Of a stretch of DNA of 64,000 nt, positions 18,125 to 27,739 are shown piece after piece. Numbering within the stretch: position 1 is the first letter of the stretch; every line of letters starts with the position of its first letter. Location: positions 50,121-114,120 of the forward strand of contig JAAFAI010000017.1 in the NCBI GenBank assembly GCA_018222405.1. Direction: 5' to 3'. This stretch comes from Gammaproteobacteria bacterium. GTDB lineage: Bacteria; Pseudomonadota; Gammaproteobacteria; Enterobacterales; Alteromonadaceae. A model generated the notes under the pieces. That model was not told the DNA's origin. It ran no database searches and was given only the letters and a program-made list of their open reading frames with translations. Made by a program: the position numbers and the translations under genes.

Positions 18125-19245
18125 GTAAAGCCTTTCGATTAGGCGTGGTGATCAATCCGTTCGCCGGGATTGGTGGAGCCATGGCACTTAAAGGCAGCGA
18201 CGGTGAGGCGATCCGGCAACAGGCGCTGGCAGCCGGAGCGACTAAACTGGCTAACGATAAAATGACCAGAGCGCTCACAAAACTAACTGAGTTTAATAAT
18301 CTTTCAGTACTCACTGCCAGCGGTGAAATGGGTGAGCATTGCTGTGCGGCGCTGGGCTTGGATTACCAGGTTATTTATACCAGCCTAAGTGCCGAAACTA
18401 CCCCTGAAGACACCGAAAACGCGGTGCGCGAACTGGTTAATCAGGGCGTGGACTTAATTCTTTTTGCCGGCGGTGATGGTACGGCGCGGAATGTGTGCAG
18501 CATTGTTGCCGACAGAGTGCCGGTACTTGGTGTACCCGCCGGGGTAAAAATTCATTCGGGGGTTTATGCGGTAACGCCTTCTGCCGCCGGTGACGTGGTG
18601 GCCAAAATGCTTACCGGTGAACTGGTGAGCGTGCGTCAGGCCGAGGTGCGCGATATTGATGAGTCGGCATTCCGCGAGGGTAAGGTACGTGCGCAGCATT
18701 ATGGCGAAATGCAGGTGCCCGACGAGCTTACCTATGTGCAGTCGGTAAAAATGGGCGGCCGTGAAGACGAGTCCATGGTAATTAACGAGATTGCCGAATA
18801 TCTAAGCGAAATTATTGCCGATGACGATGAGCATCTGTATATCATGGGGTCAGGTTCAACCGTTGGTGAAGTGATGGCGCGGCTTGGTCTGCCCAATACC
18901 TTGTTAGGCGTGGATGTGGTCAAAAGAGGTGAGGTGATTGCCGCCGACGTGACCGCCCCGCAGTTGCTGGAACTGGTCAGCCAGTCGCCGGCGCGCCTTG
19001 TGATCACTGCTATTGGCGGCCAGGGGCACGTATTTGGCCGCGGCAATCAGCAGCTAAGCCCGGATGTGTTAAGGGCTATTGGCCGTGACAATATCTGGAT
19101 CGCTGCCACCAAACAAAAGCTTCAGCAGCTCGATGGCCGGCCACTCAGAAGTGACACTGGCGATGAGGAGCTGGATAGAGAACTAGCCGGGATAATTGCG
19201 GTTATCACCGGTTATGACGACCGGGTGTATTATCCGCTGCAGTAG
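18121..19245 (+). CDS. ATP-NAD kinase family protein (COG3199-like)
   Basis: A 374-residue cytosolic protein of the diacylglycerol/NAD kinase superfamily. The nucleotide-binding motif FAGGDGTARN is at residues 115-124, preceded by an N-terminal INPFAGIGG loop. The C-terminal half contains MGSGSTVGEVMARLGLP and a late TAIGGQGHVFGRGNQQLS, which I recall as typical of the AcoX/COG3199 branch rather than of canonical NadK. True NadK activity is not assured. It overlaps epmC by 4 bases. Confidence 0.8.
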   Translation: MSKAFRLGVVINPFAGIGGAMALKGSDGEAIRQQALAAGATKLANDKMTRALTKLTEFNNLSVLTASGEMGEHCCAALGLDYQVIYTSLSAETTPEDTENAVRELVNQGVDLILFAGGDGTARNVCSIVADRVPVLGVPAGVKIHSGVYAVTPSAAGDVVAKMLTGELVSVRQAEVRDIDESAFREGKVRAQHYGEMQVPDELTYVQSVKMGGREDESMVINEIAEYLSEIIADDDEHLYIMGSGSTVGEVMARLGLPNTLLGVDVVKRGEVIAADVTAPQLLELVSQSPARLVITAIGGQGHVFGRGNQQLSPDVLRAIGRDNIWIAATKQKLQQLDGRPLRSDTGDEELDRELAGIIAVITGYDDRVYYPLQ

Positions 19246-19282
19246 TCACTGCAATCAATTAACGAAAAATAAGCGAGACACT

Positions 19283-19579
19283 ATGCAACAACAGGTTAAA
19301 GCCAGCGATGAATTTGTCACGGCGGTGGAGAAAATTGATAGTGCACTGGATGGAGTGGTAGACCACGGCAGTGACGACGAGTTGTTTATCGCCAGTTACC
19401 TGCAGGGACATTTTGCCGTGGAGGCCCGCAAGCTGGAGCTTGATGAGTCAGCCTCAGTAGAGAAGCTCCGTCAAACCATGCAGCAAAGTCTGGAGCAGGC
19501 GTTTGCCAATAACGAACTGGAACCCGCCGATCAGCAAGCGGTGGCGGCATTGTGGCAAAAATTGCTGAACGGCCTTTAA
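19283..19579 (+). CDS. yfcL: YfcL family protein
   Basis: A 98-residue acidic helical protein. I begin it at ATG 19283 rather than at any upstream codon in the same frame, because upstream codons overlap the preceding gene and this start gives the usual YfcL length. Conserved-looking features are DELFIASYLQGHFAVEA and the C-terminal LWQKLLNGL. The function is unknown; in E. coli yfcL is also between yfcM (epmC) and mnmC, which supports the call. Confidence 0.8.
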   Translation: MQQQVKASDEFVTAVEKIDSALDGVVDHGSDDELFIASYLQGHFAVEARKLELDESASVEKLRQTMQQSLEQAFANNELEPADQQAVAALWQKLLNGL

Positions 19580-19690
19580 CGGGTGGCAGGTCTTTGCCGC
19601 TTTTTAGATGTAACCCCCCGTTTTTTCTACGCAAGTAAGCTGGTGCGATAATTGCAGAATCTGCACTGTTAACTCAGGTTGGATCCGATT

Positions 19691-20308
19691 ATGCGTCATT
19701 ACTCTTTGCGAACCACAATTCTTACTACCTTGCTGGGAGCCAGTTTGCTTGGCGGCTGCAGCTCTGGAACGCCGGTCATGGAAATGACCAACGACCAGGT
19801 GCCGGTGCCTGCGCTTGGCAATGTGGAATATCACACCTATGTGCTGGCCAACGAACTGTTTGCCAACGTTCGCCCGGCCCGGCAAACCCGTTATGCAGTG
19901 ACCGGTTTTGTGCCAGTGGACTCACTGACCTACAACGAGACCTTTCAGCATCCGTTGCAATTGCTTGGCCATCAGTTGGAAGAAGGGATCCTTACCGAAG
20001 CCACAAAACGTGGATTTACCGCTCAAGAGTTTAAGCTGACGAACGATATAATAGTAGGAGAAAAATCCGACAGGGTGCTGTCGCGCGATATCGATCAGCT
20101 ATCTGCCATGGAGCGGGTCGATTTTTTCATTACCGGTACGCTGGTTTATCAGCAGGAAGGGGCAATGGTTAACGCGCGCATTATTAATGCCCGGACCCGC
20201 GATGTGGTAGCGGCTGCAACGCGCTTTTTCCCGGCAGAATTGTTTTGGCTGGATGAGCAGGTAACAACCCGCAATGGCCGGCTATATCGTACAGAGAATA
20301 AAGGGTAA
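19691..20308 (+). CDS. FlgO-domain outer membrane lipoprotein (1 of 3)
   Basis: A 205-residue lipoprotein: signal peptide with lipobox LGGC (start ATG 19691; a TTG at 19679 is less likely because the signal sequence then begins with extra acidic residues). The remainder is one FlgO-like domain (about 40-185) with FQHPLQLLGHQLEEGI, an acidic middle, ITGTLVYQQEGAMVNARII and a final AAATRFFPAELFW. FlgO proteins of Vibrio support the flagellar H-ring and outer membrane passage. Here three FlgO-domain genes stand in tandem away from flagellar genes, with 5- and 2-base gaps, so they form one operon and may build a joint assembly. Confidence 0.8.
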   Translation: MRHYSLRTTILTTLLGASLLGGCSSGTPVMEMTNDQVPVPALGNVEYHTYVLANELFANVRPARQTRYAVTGFVPVDSLTYNETFQHPLQLLGHQLEEGILTEATKRGFTAQEFKLTNDIIVGEKSDRVLSRDIDQLSAMERVDFFITGTLVYQQEGAMVNARIINARTRDVVAAATRFFPAELFWLDEQVTTRNGRLYRTENKG

Positions 20309-20313
20309 TCATT

Positions 20314-21060
20314 ATGCAAAGGGCAGTAAGGGCAACACGACTTGGCATACTTCTGGTGGCCGCCGCCACAGCAGGCTGTCAGAGTATGGATGAGGAAATG
20401 GTGCAAACCACTCAGCCTGAAAAAATGCCATCGCTTAATGTGGTAGACATCACTGCAGCCGATCGCTCAAATCATCAGCCTATGATGGCAGAAGACGTCG
20501 ATAGCTTTGGGGCACTGGGCCAGCCACCGTTATACTCCAGTGTTCAGGGGGCTTATAAAGGCCGTCCCTTAACCAAGCATGTGGGCGATTACGTGAAGGC
20601 CCTGACACAGGACCTGATTGCCAACATGGAGTACGTTACCAATAAAACGCCGGTGGGAGTAACCCATTTCGCGTTGCTGGACTCTGATCTGCAGCAAACT
20701 AATTTGCTTGGTCAGCAAATGGCCGAATCCTTTGTGCATGAATTGCATAAATTCCGCATTCCGGTAATCGATTACAAAGCTACCGACTTTATTCGTATTA
20801 CCGAAGAGGGCGACTTTGTGCTTACCCGCGATTACCTGGAGCTCGACGCCAGTTTACCCATGGAATATGTCCTCACCGGTACCATGGCAAAGCATCAGGG
20901 CGGCGTGATGGTGAATGCCCGCATTATTGGCATTCAGTCGCGGGCGGTAGTTGCCAGCGCACAAATGCTTATACCGTTTTACGTAGCAGACGCGCTGATC
21001 CCCAGTGATAGCAGTGAGCGCGGCGGTATGCGTGATGGTGTTAAATTAAGCCGGGGGTAA
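20314..21060 (+). CDS. FlgO-domain outer membrane lipoprotein (2 of 3)
   Basis: A 248-residue lipoprotein with lipobox TAGC at the end of a short hydrophobic signal. It has a longer N-terminal spacer than its upstream neighbour, then a FlgO-like domain with QTNLLGQQMAESFVHEL, EEGDFVLTRDYLELD and VLTGTMAKHQGGVMVNARII, and an end VASAQMLIPFYVADALI. The shared order of GNQL/GQQM, DFVLTRD/DLALSRE and TGT..VNARII motifs among the three proteins shows they are paralogues. It begins 5 bases after gene 1 and ends 2 bases before gene 3. Confidence 0.8.
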   Translation: MQRAVRATRLGILLVAAATAGCQSMDEEMVQTTQPEKMPSLNVVDITAADRSNHQPMMAEDVDSFGALGQPPLYSSVQGAYKGRPLTKHVGDYVKALTQDLIANMEYVTNKTPVGVTHFALLDSDLQQTNLLGQQMAESFVHELHKFRIPVIDYKATDFIRITEEGDFVLTRDYLELDASLPMEYVLTGTMAKHQGGVMVNARIIGIQSRAVVASAQMLIPFYVADALIPSDSSERGGMRDGVKLSRG

Positions 21061-21062
21061 TC

Positions 21063-21776
21063 ATGCGTCAGTTCTTGGCCTGTTTGGTATGCGCGGTGGC
21101 GCTGAGCGGTTGCGCCGGCCAGCCTAAAAGTGGTTATTTCTGGTTTGGCAACGATGATGAAGCGCCGCCGCCAGCCGGGCAAGCTCAGGTGCGCCCGCCA
21201 GAAGACAGCGGCCTTGAGTACCGGCCCGATTCCCGCGACATAGAAATGTACCGGGTTCAGCAAAATGTGCGGGGCTACCGGGATCCGCTGCAAACCGGCT
21301 TCACTCCGGGCATGACCCACAAAGCATTAAATGACTACGCAGCCAGCCTGGCTATGGCGCTAATGGACGGCTCGGTGCAGGTGAATACCGACGAGCTGAT
21401 TGGTATTGCCAGTTTTGTACGCCTCAACCGCTCCTTGCGGGAAACCACCGTGCTGGGCAATCAATTGTCTGAATACCTGATAGCTGAGTTGCAACAATAC
21501 GGACTTGGCGTGGTGGATTTCAAACTGGCCAATAGCCTGGATGTCACCGACTATGGTGACCTGGCGCTAAGTCGGGAAGGACGGCGCATTGCGAAACGGA
21601 TGGAAATGGATCATATCCTCACCGGTACGCTGGTGGAGCAGCCGCGCGGTGTGAATGTGAATGCGCGGATCATATCTATCGACCAACAGCGGGTAGTGGC
21701 TAGCGCCAACGTGTTTATTCCTGCTTTTGTGGTAACGTCACTGGTGCCCATGGCACCCGTGCTGGATACCGAATAA
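21063..21776 (+). CDS. FlgO-domain outer membrane lipoprotein (3 of 3)
   Basis: A 237-residue lipoprotein with lipobox LSGC (C18). A Pro-rich linker is followed by a FlgO-like domain (about 80-235) containing TTVLGNQLSEYLIAELQQYG, GDLALSREGRRIAKRME, ILTGTLVEQPRGVNVNARII and VVASANVFIPAFVV. It is the third of three tandem paralogues. The convergent mnmC gene ends 3 bases downstream, so the operon must terminate inside or beyond mnmC. Confidence 0.8.
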   Translation: MRQFLACLVCAVALSGCAGQPKSGYFWFGNDDEAPPPAGQAQVRPPEDSGLEYRPDSRDIEMYRVQQNVRGYRDPLQTGFTPGMTHKALNDYAASLAMALMDGSVQVNTDELIGIASFVRLNRSLRETTVLGNQLSEYLIAELQQYGLGVVDFKLANSLDVTDYGDLALSREGRRIAKRMEMDHILTGTLVEQPRGVNVNARIISIDQQRVVASANVFIPAFVVTSLVPMAPVLDTE

Positions 21777-21778
21777 AC

Positions 21779-23791
21779 CTACGCCTCTGGCGGGCGTCGG
21801 AATGTGCGTAACATAAACCTTTCTGGCGCCAGTGCCTGCAACAATGGTTCGCCCATCGGCAGCGGCTCATGACAAAGCTGGCTGGCCAGTATTTCTGCCA
21901 TCAGCGGCGCTGTGGTTAACCCTCGCGAACCCAACCCCGTAAGTACCAATAGCGCCTGTTCATCAGTAGCCACTTCGTACTGGCTGTTATGCTTACCCTT
22001 ATACAATTCCCGATAGCGCCCGGTAGTTTTCTGCGGCGGGATAACTGCACCCACCACAGGCTGGTGATCGGCACTGCCCAGGCGAATAGACGCTCTGGCA
22101 GTATCATCATGTTCAATCGACTGAGCCCAATCATAGCCTGTCAGCGCTTTGGCGTGGGTGGCCAGGTTCTGCTCGCTTTCTTCCTTTCTGCTGGCGGTAT
22201 TGGTATCACCTTTTACATAGGTGGAGCCAAGCGCATGGCGGCCATTCCAACCGGGCGTTAAGTACCCTTTATGGCACAGTACAGTCTTCAAAGCGTTTAA
22301 AGGTGCTTGCTCGGGAACGGCCTCGACCTGGCCGCGCACCGGTCGTAGCGGTAAATGCGCCAGTTCGGCCATCTCGGCACATTCATGACCGGCGGCAATC
22401 ACCACCCGGTCTGCATTAACATGTTTGTCATCCTCAGGAAGCTCTATTTTTCGGCCATCTTCGGACAATGCCACGCGCTGGTTATAAAACTCTTTAAGTA
22501 AGCCGGTTTTGCGAGCCGCCTCAAGCTGAGCTGCCACTACCTCGGCCGGGCATAGCCAGCCGCCTTGTGGGACAAAAAGCCCTTCGCCGTGAATATCAAT
22601 GCCGCTTAATTCCGTAGCCTGTGCGGCGTTTACCGGCTGAATGAGCTGCGCTGGCCACAAGTCCTTTTGCAGCAGGTTTTGCTGGCGCTTTTGCACTTCT
22701 TCACTGAATCCCAGCAGTAATACACCGCAAGGCTGCCAGGTAAAGTCCAGGCCATTTGCGATGAGGGCATCGTAATAGCGTCTGGCGTATAAAAAGCCAT
22801 GGGCCTGGATCAGCGCCGGGTTACTCTGGTCGGCCTGAAGTTGCGGATAAAAACCGCCTTGTCGATTGCCTGAGGCACCGTCCGCGGGGGCAGGGGCCTG
22901 GCCAAATAGACTTACTCTGATACCACGCTGACACAGCGCCAGCGCCAGGGTGGAACCGGCGAGGCCGGCACCAATAATAGCGATATGTTGCGCCGGGCTG
23001 GCAGGCGTATGCGGATACCGGTAATGCCAGGGCGTGCTAACCCGGTTAGCGGGGGGATTTGCCAGTATACCGGTGAGCATATCGCGCTTGCGGCCGAAAC
23101 CATTGCGTTTGGCTATCTCAAAGCCGGCTTCTTTTAAGCCGCGCTTAACCACCCCGGCGGCAGTAAAGGTAGCCAGGCTAGCGCCGGTTTTACTTAAACG
23201 AGCCATCTGAGTGAACAGCGCGTCTGTCCACATATCAGGGTTCTTACTGGGCGCAAAGCCATCTAAAAACCAGGCATCTACCAGACCGTCCTGTGGGCAG
23301 TGCCATTGCGGGAGTAATTCGTGCACGTCACCCATCCACAAATCGATACTGGTATGCCAGGCATCGAAATTCATGCGGTGACATCCGCCAAGCGCGGGGG
23401 GATATTGTTCAATCAGGGCGTGGACTTCTTTGCTGACCGACGGGAATACCGCCAGGGCATTTTGTAAGTCGGCCACTGCCAGCGGAAATTTCTCGGTACT
23501 GAGAATAAATAACCGTTTAAGCGGATGAGCCGGATTGGCAGCTCTGAACTGTTTAAACTGCTGCATGGCAATGATGCAGTTAAGACCGGTACCAAAACCG
23601 GTTTCGGCAATGATAAAATGCGCTGCCTGCCAGTTTAACCAACGCTCAGCCAGATCGTTACCGTTTATGAACACATGCAGTGTTTCATCACAACCGTTGT
23701 CGTTAGAGAAATAGACATCATCAAAGCTGTCTGCCACGGGCGTTCCGGACTCGTTAAAATGGACGTTAGCAGATTGCAGGCGTTTACTCAT
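21779..23791 (-). CDS. mnmC: Bifunctional tRNA 5-methylaminomethyl-2-thiouridine synthase MnmC
   Basis: Completes mnm5s2U34 of tRNAs for Lys, Glu and Gln. The 670-residue protein has the full bifunctional structure: an N-terminal SAM-dependent methyltransferase domain (about 1-250, GFGTGLNCIIAM and VDAWFLDGFAPSKNPDMW), joined to a C-terminal FAD oxidoreductase (about 260-670, HIAIIGAGLAGSTLALALC and GSTYVKGD). Both activities look intact. It is divergent from fabB, which E. coli also places next to it. The gap of 234 bases to fabB contains a TATAAT at 23827-23832 whose partner -35 is not obvious. Confidence 0.94.
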   Translation of the reverse strand: MSKRLQSANVHFNESGTPVADSFDDVYFSNDNGCDETLHVFINGNDLAERWLNWQAAHFIIAETGFGTGLNCIIAMQQFKQFRAANPAHPLKRLFILSTEKFPLAVADLQNALAVFPSVSKEVHALIEQYPPALGGCHRMNFDAWHTSIDLWMGDVHELLPQWHCPQDGLVDAWFLDGFAPSKNPDMWTDALFTQMARLSKTGASLATFTAAGVVKRGLKEAGFEIAKRNGFGRKRDMLTGILANPPANRVSTPWHYRYPHTPASPAQHIAIIGAGLAGSTLALALCQRGIRVSLFGQAPAPADGASGNRQGGFYPQLQADQSNPALIQAHGFLYARRYYDALIANGLDFTWQPCGVLLLGFSEEVQKRQQNLLQKDLWPAQLIQPVNAAQATELSGIDIHGEGLFVPQGGWLCPAEVVAAQLEAARKTGLLKEFYNQRVALSEDGRKIELPEDDKHVNADRVVIAAGHECAEMAELAHLPLRPVRGQVEAVPEQAPLNALKTVLCHKGYLTPGWNGRHALGSTYVKGDTNTASRKEESEQNLATHAKALTGYDWAQSIEHDDTARASIRLGSADHQPVVGAVIPPQKTTGRYRELYKGKHNSQYEVATDEQALLVLTGLGSRGLTTAPLMAEILASQLCHEPLPMGEPLLQALAPERFMLRTFRRPPEA

Positions 23792-24025
23792 GGCGTGGTG
23801 TTTCGGGTTAATCGTTAAAAGCGCGCTATAATAGCAGTATTAGTAAGCGCATGATAGAAATCGAACCTGAAGCCGACATCGCGGTCGAAATACACTACAA
23901 TGGTAAAATTCTTGGATTGAGGTGGAAATTTGCTACCAAATCACGTAGAACAGGGTCGCAAAAGAGCAGACCACTTAGTGTCATAAAATCATTACCATAT
24001 GCGGCACTAACGCAAAAGGATAATT

Positions 24026-25240
24026 ATGAGAAGAGCAGTTATTACAGGGCTGGGTATTGTATCCAGTATCGGCATAAATCAAGAACAAGTTACCGCCTCA
24101 CTCAAAGCAGGCAAATCTGGTATTACCTTTTCCGAAGAGTTTGCAGAAATGGGCATGCGTAGCCAGGTATGGGGCAACGTCGATATCGATTTCAGCGAGC
24201 ATATCGACCGTAAAGTAATGCGCTTCATGGGTGATGCAGCCGCTTACGCTTACGTGGCCATGAAACAAGCTATTGAAGATAGCGGCCTCACCGAAGAACA
24301 GGTATCAAATATTCGTACCGGTATTGTGGCTGGTTCTGGCGGTGGTTCGTCCAAAAACCAGGTTGGCTCGGCAGACGTGATCCGCGAAAAAGGCGTGAAG
24401 CGTGTAGGCCCTTATATGGTGCCGCGTTGCATGGGCTCAACCGTTTCAGCTTGTCTGGCCACGCCATTTAAAATTTTAGGCGTTAACTATTCAATATCAT
24501 CGGCTTGTGCCACCAGTGCTCACTGTATTGGTCACGCGCTGGAGCTTATTCAACTGGGTAAGCAGGACGTAGTATTTGCCGGTGGCGGTGAAGAACTGAG
24601 CTGGGCGTTGTCTGGTCAGTTTGATGCCATGGGTGCATTATCTAAAAAGTACAATGACGACCCGGCAACCGCATCACGCACCTACGACGCCGACCGTGAC
24701 GGTTTCGTCAGCTCTGGCGGCGGCGGTATGGTTGTGGTTGAAGAGCTTGAACACGCTCTGGCCCGTGGCGCGACTATCTATGCAGAAATCGTCGGTTATG
24801 GCGCGACCTCTGACGGTTATGACATGGTTGCACCATCCGGCGAAGGCGCAGTGCGCTGTATGCAAATGGCACTGCAAGGCGTCGACGCGCCAATCGATTA
24901 CCTCAATACCCATGGTACTTCCACACCTGTTGGTGATGTAAAAGAGCTGGCTGCCATTCAGGAAGTCTTCGGCCAATCCGGCGTGCCGCTGGCCTCTACC
25001 AAATCACTGACAGGCCATGCTTTAGGTGCTGCAGGGGTTAACGAAGCCATTTACAGTCTGTTAATGATGAAGCACGGCTTTATTGCGCCGTCGATTAACA
25101 TCGATAACCTCGACGAAGCGGCGGCAGGCCTGGACGTGGTAACCTCTACCCGTGAAGCCACACTAAACACCGTTATGTCTAACAGCTTCGGCTTTGGTGG
25201 TACCAATGCGTCGCTGGTAATGAAACGCTTCGAAAAATAA
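24026..25240 (+). CDS. fabB: 3-oxoacyl-ACP synthase I (KAS I)
   Basis: Condensing enzyme that elongates acyl-ACP with malonyl-ACP and is required for unsaturated fatty acid synthesis. The 404-residue protein has the catalytic Cys in SSACATSAH (C161), the [11 protein letters not shown] histidine motif and the [14 protein letters not shown] histidine motif, with a [14 protein letters not shown] end. Length and motifs agree with E. coli FabB. AAAGGA precedes the ATG. The gene ends with a strong hairpin. FabR or FadR sites were looked for in the upstream gap but not recognised. Confidence 0.95.
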   Translation: MRRAVITGLGIVSSIGINQEQVTASLKAGKSGITFSEEFAEMGMRSQVWGNVDIDFSEHIDRKVMRFMGDAAAYAYVAMKQAIEDSGLTEEQVSNIRTGIVAGSGGGSSKNQVGSADVIREKGVKRVGPYMVPRCMGSTVSACLATPFKILGVNYSISSACATSAHCIGHALELIQLGKQDVVFAGGGEELSWALSGQFDAMGALSKKYNDDPATASRTYDADRDGFVSSGGGGMVVVEELEHALARGATIYAEIVGYGATSDGYDMVAPSGEGAVRCMQMALQGVDAPIDYLNTHGTSTPVGDVKELAAIQEVFGQSGVPLASTKSLTGHALGAAGVNEAIYSLLMMKHGFIAPSINIDNLDEAAAGLDVVTSTREATLNTVMSNSFGFGGTNASLVMKRFEK

Positions 25241-25252
25241 GCGCAGTTATTC

Positions 25253-25274
25253 AGCCGGAGCGACCGCTCCGGCT
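25253..25274 (+). terminator. Terminator of fabB
   Basis: AGCCGGAGC and GCTCCGGCT form a perfect 9-base stem with a GACC loop, directly after the fabB stop. A short T-containing stretch GTTATT follows, so the T-tract is weak but the stem is very stable. Confidence 0.65.
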
Positions 25275-25349
25275 GTTATTCCCATTTGTTGTTAAACCGC
25301 ACTGAATAGTTTTTCGGTTCCCCGCGAACTTACGATAAACTCCTATCTC

Positions 25350-26492
25350 ATGAAAATACGTTACGAAAACTCATTGCCGCTGGCAGCGGAATATTTTGGC
25401 ACTTTGGGTGAAGCTTCAGGTTATGACGTTGGCACCCTGACACCGGAGCAACTGGTGGATGTAGACGTGCTGGCTGTGCGCTCGACTACCCGGGTGACGC
25501 CTGAATTGCTCGATTGTGCGAATCGGTTAACTCTGGTCGGTACGGCAACGGCGGGGATTAATCACTTGGATACCCGCTACCTGGACGCGCGGGGGATTTA
25601 CTGGATGTCGGCGGCCGGGTGTAATGCACAAGCTGTGGCTGAGTATGTGTTAAGTGTGCTGTGTAATGCGCATCTCGAAGACATTACTGATCTTAAGTGC
25701 GCCCGGGTAGGCATTGTGGGTGCAGGGCACGTAGGCAGCGCATTATCGCGCTTACTCGACACCCTGGGTATCGACTATGTGTTGTATGACCCCCCCCTGG
25801 CAGAGCTAGGCGATGAACGCCCCTTTACCGACTGGCAGACTATTCTGAACTGCGACGTCATTACCTTGCATGTGCCTTTTGTGCCGGATGGTGCTCACCC
25901 CACCGATAAAATGATCGATGCAGAGGTGCTGGCTGGTTTGAGTACTAAGCAATTGCTCATCAACGCCTGTCGTGGTGAGGTCATCGATGAGGTGGCGTTA
26001 AAACAACGTTTAAAGGCGGGCGATGGCCCAACGGTAGTGCTGGATGTGTTTGCCAATGAGCCGGATATTGATGCCGATTTGCTGCAGTATCTGTGGCTGG
26101 CGACACCGCACATTGCCGGGCATACTCTGGAAGGTAAATATTCCGGTACCCAGATGGTTTATGAAGCCATTTGTGGGTTGGCCGGACAAACACCCGAGAA
26201 ATCACTGGATGATTTTTTACCCGGACGGCCAAATTTACACGTAGACCTTGAAATATGTAGCGATCAAGGCGACAATCTCGCCCCCGCCATAGCACTCGTG
26301 CTGTCGGTATACGATGTAAAAGAAGACAATAATAATTTTCGTCAGGGGCTGGCAGGGCCTACGAGTTTCACTGCCATGCGAAAACAGTACAGAGTTCGTC
26401 GCGAATTAGCCGGCCACGAGGTTGAATGTTCGCAGCAACCGGACTCAGCGATTGCAACGCAACTTGCAAAATTAGGCTTTAACCTAAAATAA
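25350..26492 (+). CDS. pdxB: Erythronate-4-phosphate dehydrogenase
   Basis: Second step of deoxyxylulose-5-phosphate-dependent pyridoxal phosphate synthesis: oxidation of 4-phosphoerythronate. The 380-residue protein belongs to the D-isomer 2-hydroxyacid dehydrogenases: ARVGIVGAGHVGSALSRLLD is the NAD-binding loop, LLINACRGEVIDEVAL the arginine motif, and ATPHIAGHTLEGK the catalytic His region. A C-terminal PdxB dimerisation domain is present. In E. coli pdxB heads the hisT/truA region; here asd lies 75 bases downstream. Confidence 0.93.
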   Translation: MKIRYENSLPLAAEYFGTLGEASGYDVGTLTPEQLVDVDVLAVRSTTRVTPELLDCANRLTLVGTATAGINHLDTRYLDARGIYWMSAAGCNAQAVAEYVLSVLCNAHLEDITDLKCARVGIVGAGHVGSALSRLLDTLGIDYVLYDPPLAELGDERPFTDWQTILNCDVITLHVPFVPDGAHPTDKMIDAEVLAGLSTKQLLINACRGEVIDEVALKQRLKAGDGPTVVLDVFANEPDIDADLLQYLWLATPHIAGHTLEGKYSGTQMVYEAICGLAGQTPEKSLDDFLPGRPNLHVDLEICSDQGDNLAPAIALVLSVYDVKEDNNNFRQGLAGPTSFTAMRKQYRVRRELAGHEVECSQQPDSAIATQLAKLGFNLK

Positions 26493-26567
26493 CGACAGAA
26501 CAGAAAAAGTCAGTTTTTTTAAAGGGCAGATACCTGCCAAGTTAGAGTATTAGGAGCTTAACCTACT

Positions 26568-27584
26568 ATGTCACAAGCCTTTAACGTTGCCGTTCTTGGT
26601 GCCACCGGTCTGGTTGGTCAGACCATGATTGAAATTCTGGAACAACGGAAGTTTCCGGTTGCAAAACTGTATCCGTTAGCCAGTAAACGTTCTGCCGGCG
26701 GTACGATTACGTTTAAGGGCGAAGAAGTAGAAGTGCTGGATGCCGAAGAATTTGACTGGACTCAGGTGCAGTTTGGTTTCTTCTCTGCTGGTGGCAGTGT
26801 ATCGGCAGAATTTGCCCCGCGCGCCGCAGAAGCCGGGTGTATCGTTATCGATAACACCTCACATTACCGCTATGAGCCGGACATCCCGCTGGTAGTGCCG
26901 GAAGTAAACGCCCATGCACTGGCGGATTTCCGTAACCGCAATATCATTGCCAACCCGAACTGTTCTACCATTCAGATGCTGGTGGCGTTAAAGCCAATCC
27001 AGGATGCCGTGGGCATTGAGCGCATTAACGTATGTACTTACCAGTCTGTTTCAGGTGCGGGTAAATCTGCCATGGAAGAACTGGCTAAGCAAACAGCCGA
27101 TCTGCTGAGTTCGCGTGAAATCACGCCAGAAGCCTTCAGCCGCCAGATCGCCTTTAATGCGATCCCGCAAATTGATGTCTTTATGGACAACGATTACACC
27201 AAAGAAGAAATGAAAATGTCCTGGGAAACCAAGAAAATTATGGGTGATGATACCATTTTGGTTAACCCTACAGCGGTACGTGTACCGGTGTTCTTTGGTC
27301 ATGGTGAGGCTATCCACATTGAAACCCGTCAGCCAATCGATGCTGAAGAAGTGAAGCAACTGCTGGCTAACGCGCCGGGTGTAAAAGTTTACGAAGCCCG
27401 CGAAGAATTCCCGACCCAGGTGAGCAGTGCCAGTGGTAACGACGAAGTCCATGTTGGGCGTATTCGCAACGATATCACTCATCCGAATGGGATTAACATG
27501 TGGGTCGTGTCTGACAACATCCGTAAGGGTGCGGCGACCAACAGCGTACAAATTGCCGAAACACTGATTCGCGATTATTTGTAA
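26568..27584 (+). CDS. asd: Aspartate-semialdehyde dehydrogenase (Usg/Asd2 type)
   Basis: Converts aspartyl phosphate to aspartate semialdehyde in lysine, threonine and methionine synthesis. The 338-residue protein has the NADP-binding GATGLVGQTMIEIL at the start and the catalytic cysteine in NPNCSTIQM (C132). A HGEAIHIE segment follows. Its chromosomal position corresponds to E. coli usg, which is catalytically dead, but here the Cys is present, so the protein should be active as in the second Asd of Vibrio. It has a strong terminator. Confidence 0.9.
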   Translation: MSQAFNVAVLGATGLVGQTMIEILEQRKFPVAKLYPLASKRSAGGTITFKGEEVEVLDAEEFDWTQVQFGFFSAGGSVSAEFAPRAAEAGCIVIDNTSHYRYEPDIPLVVPEVNAHALADFRNRNIIANPNCSTIQMLVALKPIQDAVGIERINVCTYQSVSGAGKSAMEELAKQTADLLSSREITPEAFSRQIAFNAIPQIDVFMDNDYTKEEMKMSWETKKIMGDDTILVNPTAVRVPVFFGHGEAIHIETRQPIDAEEVKQLLANAPGVKVYEAREEFPTQVSSASGNDEVHVGRIRNDITHPNGINMWVVSDNIRKGAATNSVQIAETLIRDYL

Positions 27585-27631
27585 GCTAACGCGCTGAGCG
27601 TTCTAAACTTCTGACCAGTTTGGTCGATAAC

Positions 27632-27659
27632 ACAAAAGCGGGCTGGTTCCCGCTTTTGT
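27632..27659 (+). terminator. Intrinsic terminator of asd
   Basis: ACAAAAGCGGG (27632-27642) and CCCGCTTTTGT (27649-27659) form a perfect 11-base stem with loop CTGGTT, followed by TGGTTTT. It ends the pdxB-asd unit and separates it from the fimV promoter. Confidence 0.85.
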
Positions 27660-27670
27660 TGGTTTTAGCG

Positions 27671-27699
27671 TTGGATGTTTTTAGACTTAGGCCTATAAA
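27671..27699 (+). promoter_or_regulatory. Candidate sigma-70 promoter of fimV
   Basis: TTGGAT (27671-27676) and TATAAA (27694-27699) are separated by exactly 17 bases, shortly after the asd terminator. Use of this promoter would give a 5' untranslated leader of about 290 bases before the fimV ATG at 27997. Confidence 0.55.
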
Positions 27700-27739
27700 T
27701 ACGCCTTAAAGGTCATCAGGCTGCAACATTTTCTAGATC

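Noticed and set aside
23851..24162. 103-residue frame crossing the fabB start
   Set aside because: It overlaps fabB in another frame, and has no start signal or homology.
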